Below are positions 12,259 through 12,748 of a DNA stretch of 12,748 bases, one piece after another; the first letter of the stretch is position 1, and each line of letters opens with the position of its first letter. Both the position numbers and the translations under genes were made by a program. Where the stretch lies: positions 1-12,748 of the forward strand of contig JAAYJB010000058.1 in NCBI GenBank assembly GCA_012523155.1, written 5' to 3'. The stretch comes from Synergistaceae bacterium (GTDB lineage: Bacteria; Synergistota; Synergistia; Synergistales; Aminobacteriaceae). Below the pieces are notes generated by a model, which ran no database searches, had not been told where the DNA came from, and saw nothing but the letters and a program-made list of their open reading frames with translations.

Positions 12259-12748
12259 CTCTCTCTCCCTACTGGGTCGACCTGCACCTTCACACTGTTC
12301 TTTCACCGTGCGGCGAACTGGAGATGGGAGCCCCCGAGATAGTTGAAGCCTACAGGAATGCAGGCATATCGCTCTGTGCCGTGACCGATCACAATGCTGC
12401 AGACAACGTCCCTGCAGTCTCAGGCGCAGCCGGAGGGAACCCAAAAGTTCTTGCCGGGATGGAAGTGCAGACATCCGAGGATATCCACATAGTGGTCATA
12501 TTTCCTTGTCATGAAGAGGTAATGAATTTTCAGGCCTGGCTGTGGAAAAAGATGCCTCCCGTAATGAACAGGCCGGAAATATTCGGAGACCAGCTCATCA
12601 TAAACAGCGGGAACGGAATAATCGGAGAGCAGGAAGTCCTTCTCGTCCAGGGCGCCGGGTACAGCGCAGACGAGGTGGCATTGGAAGCGGGGGGGCGGGG
12701 AGCGATCGTCATCCTGGCCCATATGGACAGGCCCTCCTTTTCATACGA
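12255..12748 (+). CDS. PHP-domain metal-dependent phosphoesterase, partial (runs off the window)
   Basis: 164 codons are visible and the frame is still open at the window end, so the gene is cut at its 3' side. The PHP signature is clear: VDLHLHT (8-14) with His11 and His13, VTDHN (43-47) with Asp45 and His46, AGMEVQTSED (67-76) with Glu70, and ILAHMDRPSF (153-162) with His156. These are the expected ligands of a two- or three-metal phosphoesterase centre. Single-domain PHP proteins hydrolyse small phosphoesters such as nucleoside 3',5'-bisphosphates or histidinol phosphate; the substrate here is unknown. The start ATG overlaps the previous stop by 4 nt and has only a weak Shine-Dalgarno, implying translational coupling. 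It is the fifth gene of the hydrogenase-type operon. Confidence 0.87.
   Translation, partial: MTLSPYWVDLHLHTVLSPCGELEMGAPEIVEAYRNAGISLCAVTDHNAADNVPAVSGAAGGNPKVLAGMEVQTSEDIHIVVIFPCHEEVMNFQAWLWKKMPPVMNRPEIFGDQLIINSGNGIIGEQEVLLVQGAGYSADEVALEAGGRGAIVILAHMDRPSFSY

Noticed and set aside
1..12748. CRISPR arrays, tRNA or rRNA genes, insertion sequences, prophage or toxin-antitoxin genes
   Set aside because: No regularly spaced repeats, cloverleaf-like sequences, transposase motifs or long terminal inverted repeats were seen. The gaps between genes are all about 110 bases or less.

Overview
The window reads as a piece of a diderm, probably anaerobic bacterial chromosome. Signs of an outer membrane are an OmpH/Skp-type periplasmic protein and a secreted protein with SPOR-like and SLH-like segments. 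An [FeFe]-hydrogenase-related cluster and an adenosine-specific kinase gene suggest an anaerobe. The combination fits Synergistota best, with Thermotogota or diderm Clostridia as alternatives; this assignment is inference, since there is no rRNA or other phylogenetic marker. All 16 convincing genes lie on the + strand and coding density is high. I found no tRNA, rRNA, CRISPR array, insertion sequence or phage gene, and no gene-free stretch longer than about 120 bases.

Region 1 (3-2451) holds two exported proteins: a phosphodiester-glycosidase (NAGPA-type) protein and a 160-residue secreted protein of unknown function. A strong intrinsic terminator closes the region.

Region 2 (2509-7593) is a tightly packed seven-gene run, very likely one transcript: 4-oxalocrotonate-type tautomerase, a small protein of the kind found beside ArsA ATPases, a single-domain ArsA/Get3-like ATPase, a YhcH/YjgK/YiaL (TabA-like) protein, a double-length nitrilase-family protein whose second half has lost its catalytic residues, TadA tRNA adenosine deaminase, and a PseC-like sugar aminotransferase. 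Junctions are 4-nt stop/start overlaps, one 14-nt overlap, or gaps of 5 to 22 nt.

Region 3 (7594-9624) has three genes that look separately controlled: ompH, a Cof-type HAD phosphatase preceded by a terminator-like hairpin, and an adenosine-specific kinase.

Region 4 (9737-12748, running off the right edge) is the most interesting. It is a compact operon of a DRTGG-domain protein, a GHKL (anti-sigma/RsbW-type) ATPase, an [FeFe]-hydrogenase-like iron-sulfur protein, a second DRTGG-like protein and a PHP-family phosphoesterase cut by the window end. The hydrogenase-like protein keeps the four cysteines that would hold an H-cluster but lacks the usual proton-relay residues. With its partners it looks more like a redox or H2 sensing and signalling module than a catabolic hydrogenase. 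In related anaerobes, as far as I recall, such genes sit beside the electron-bifurcating hydrogenase genes hydCBA, which may lie just downstream.
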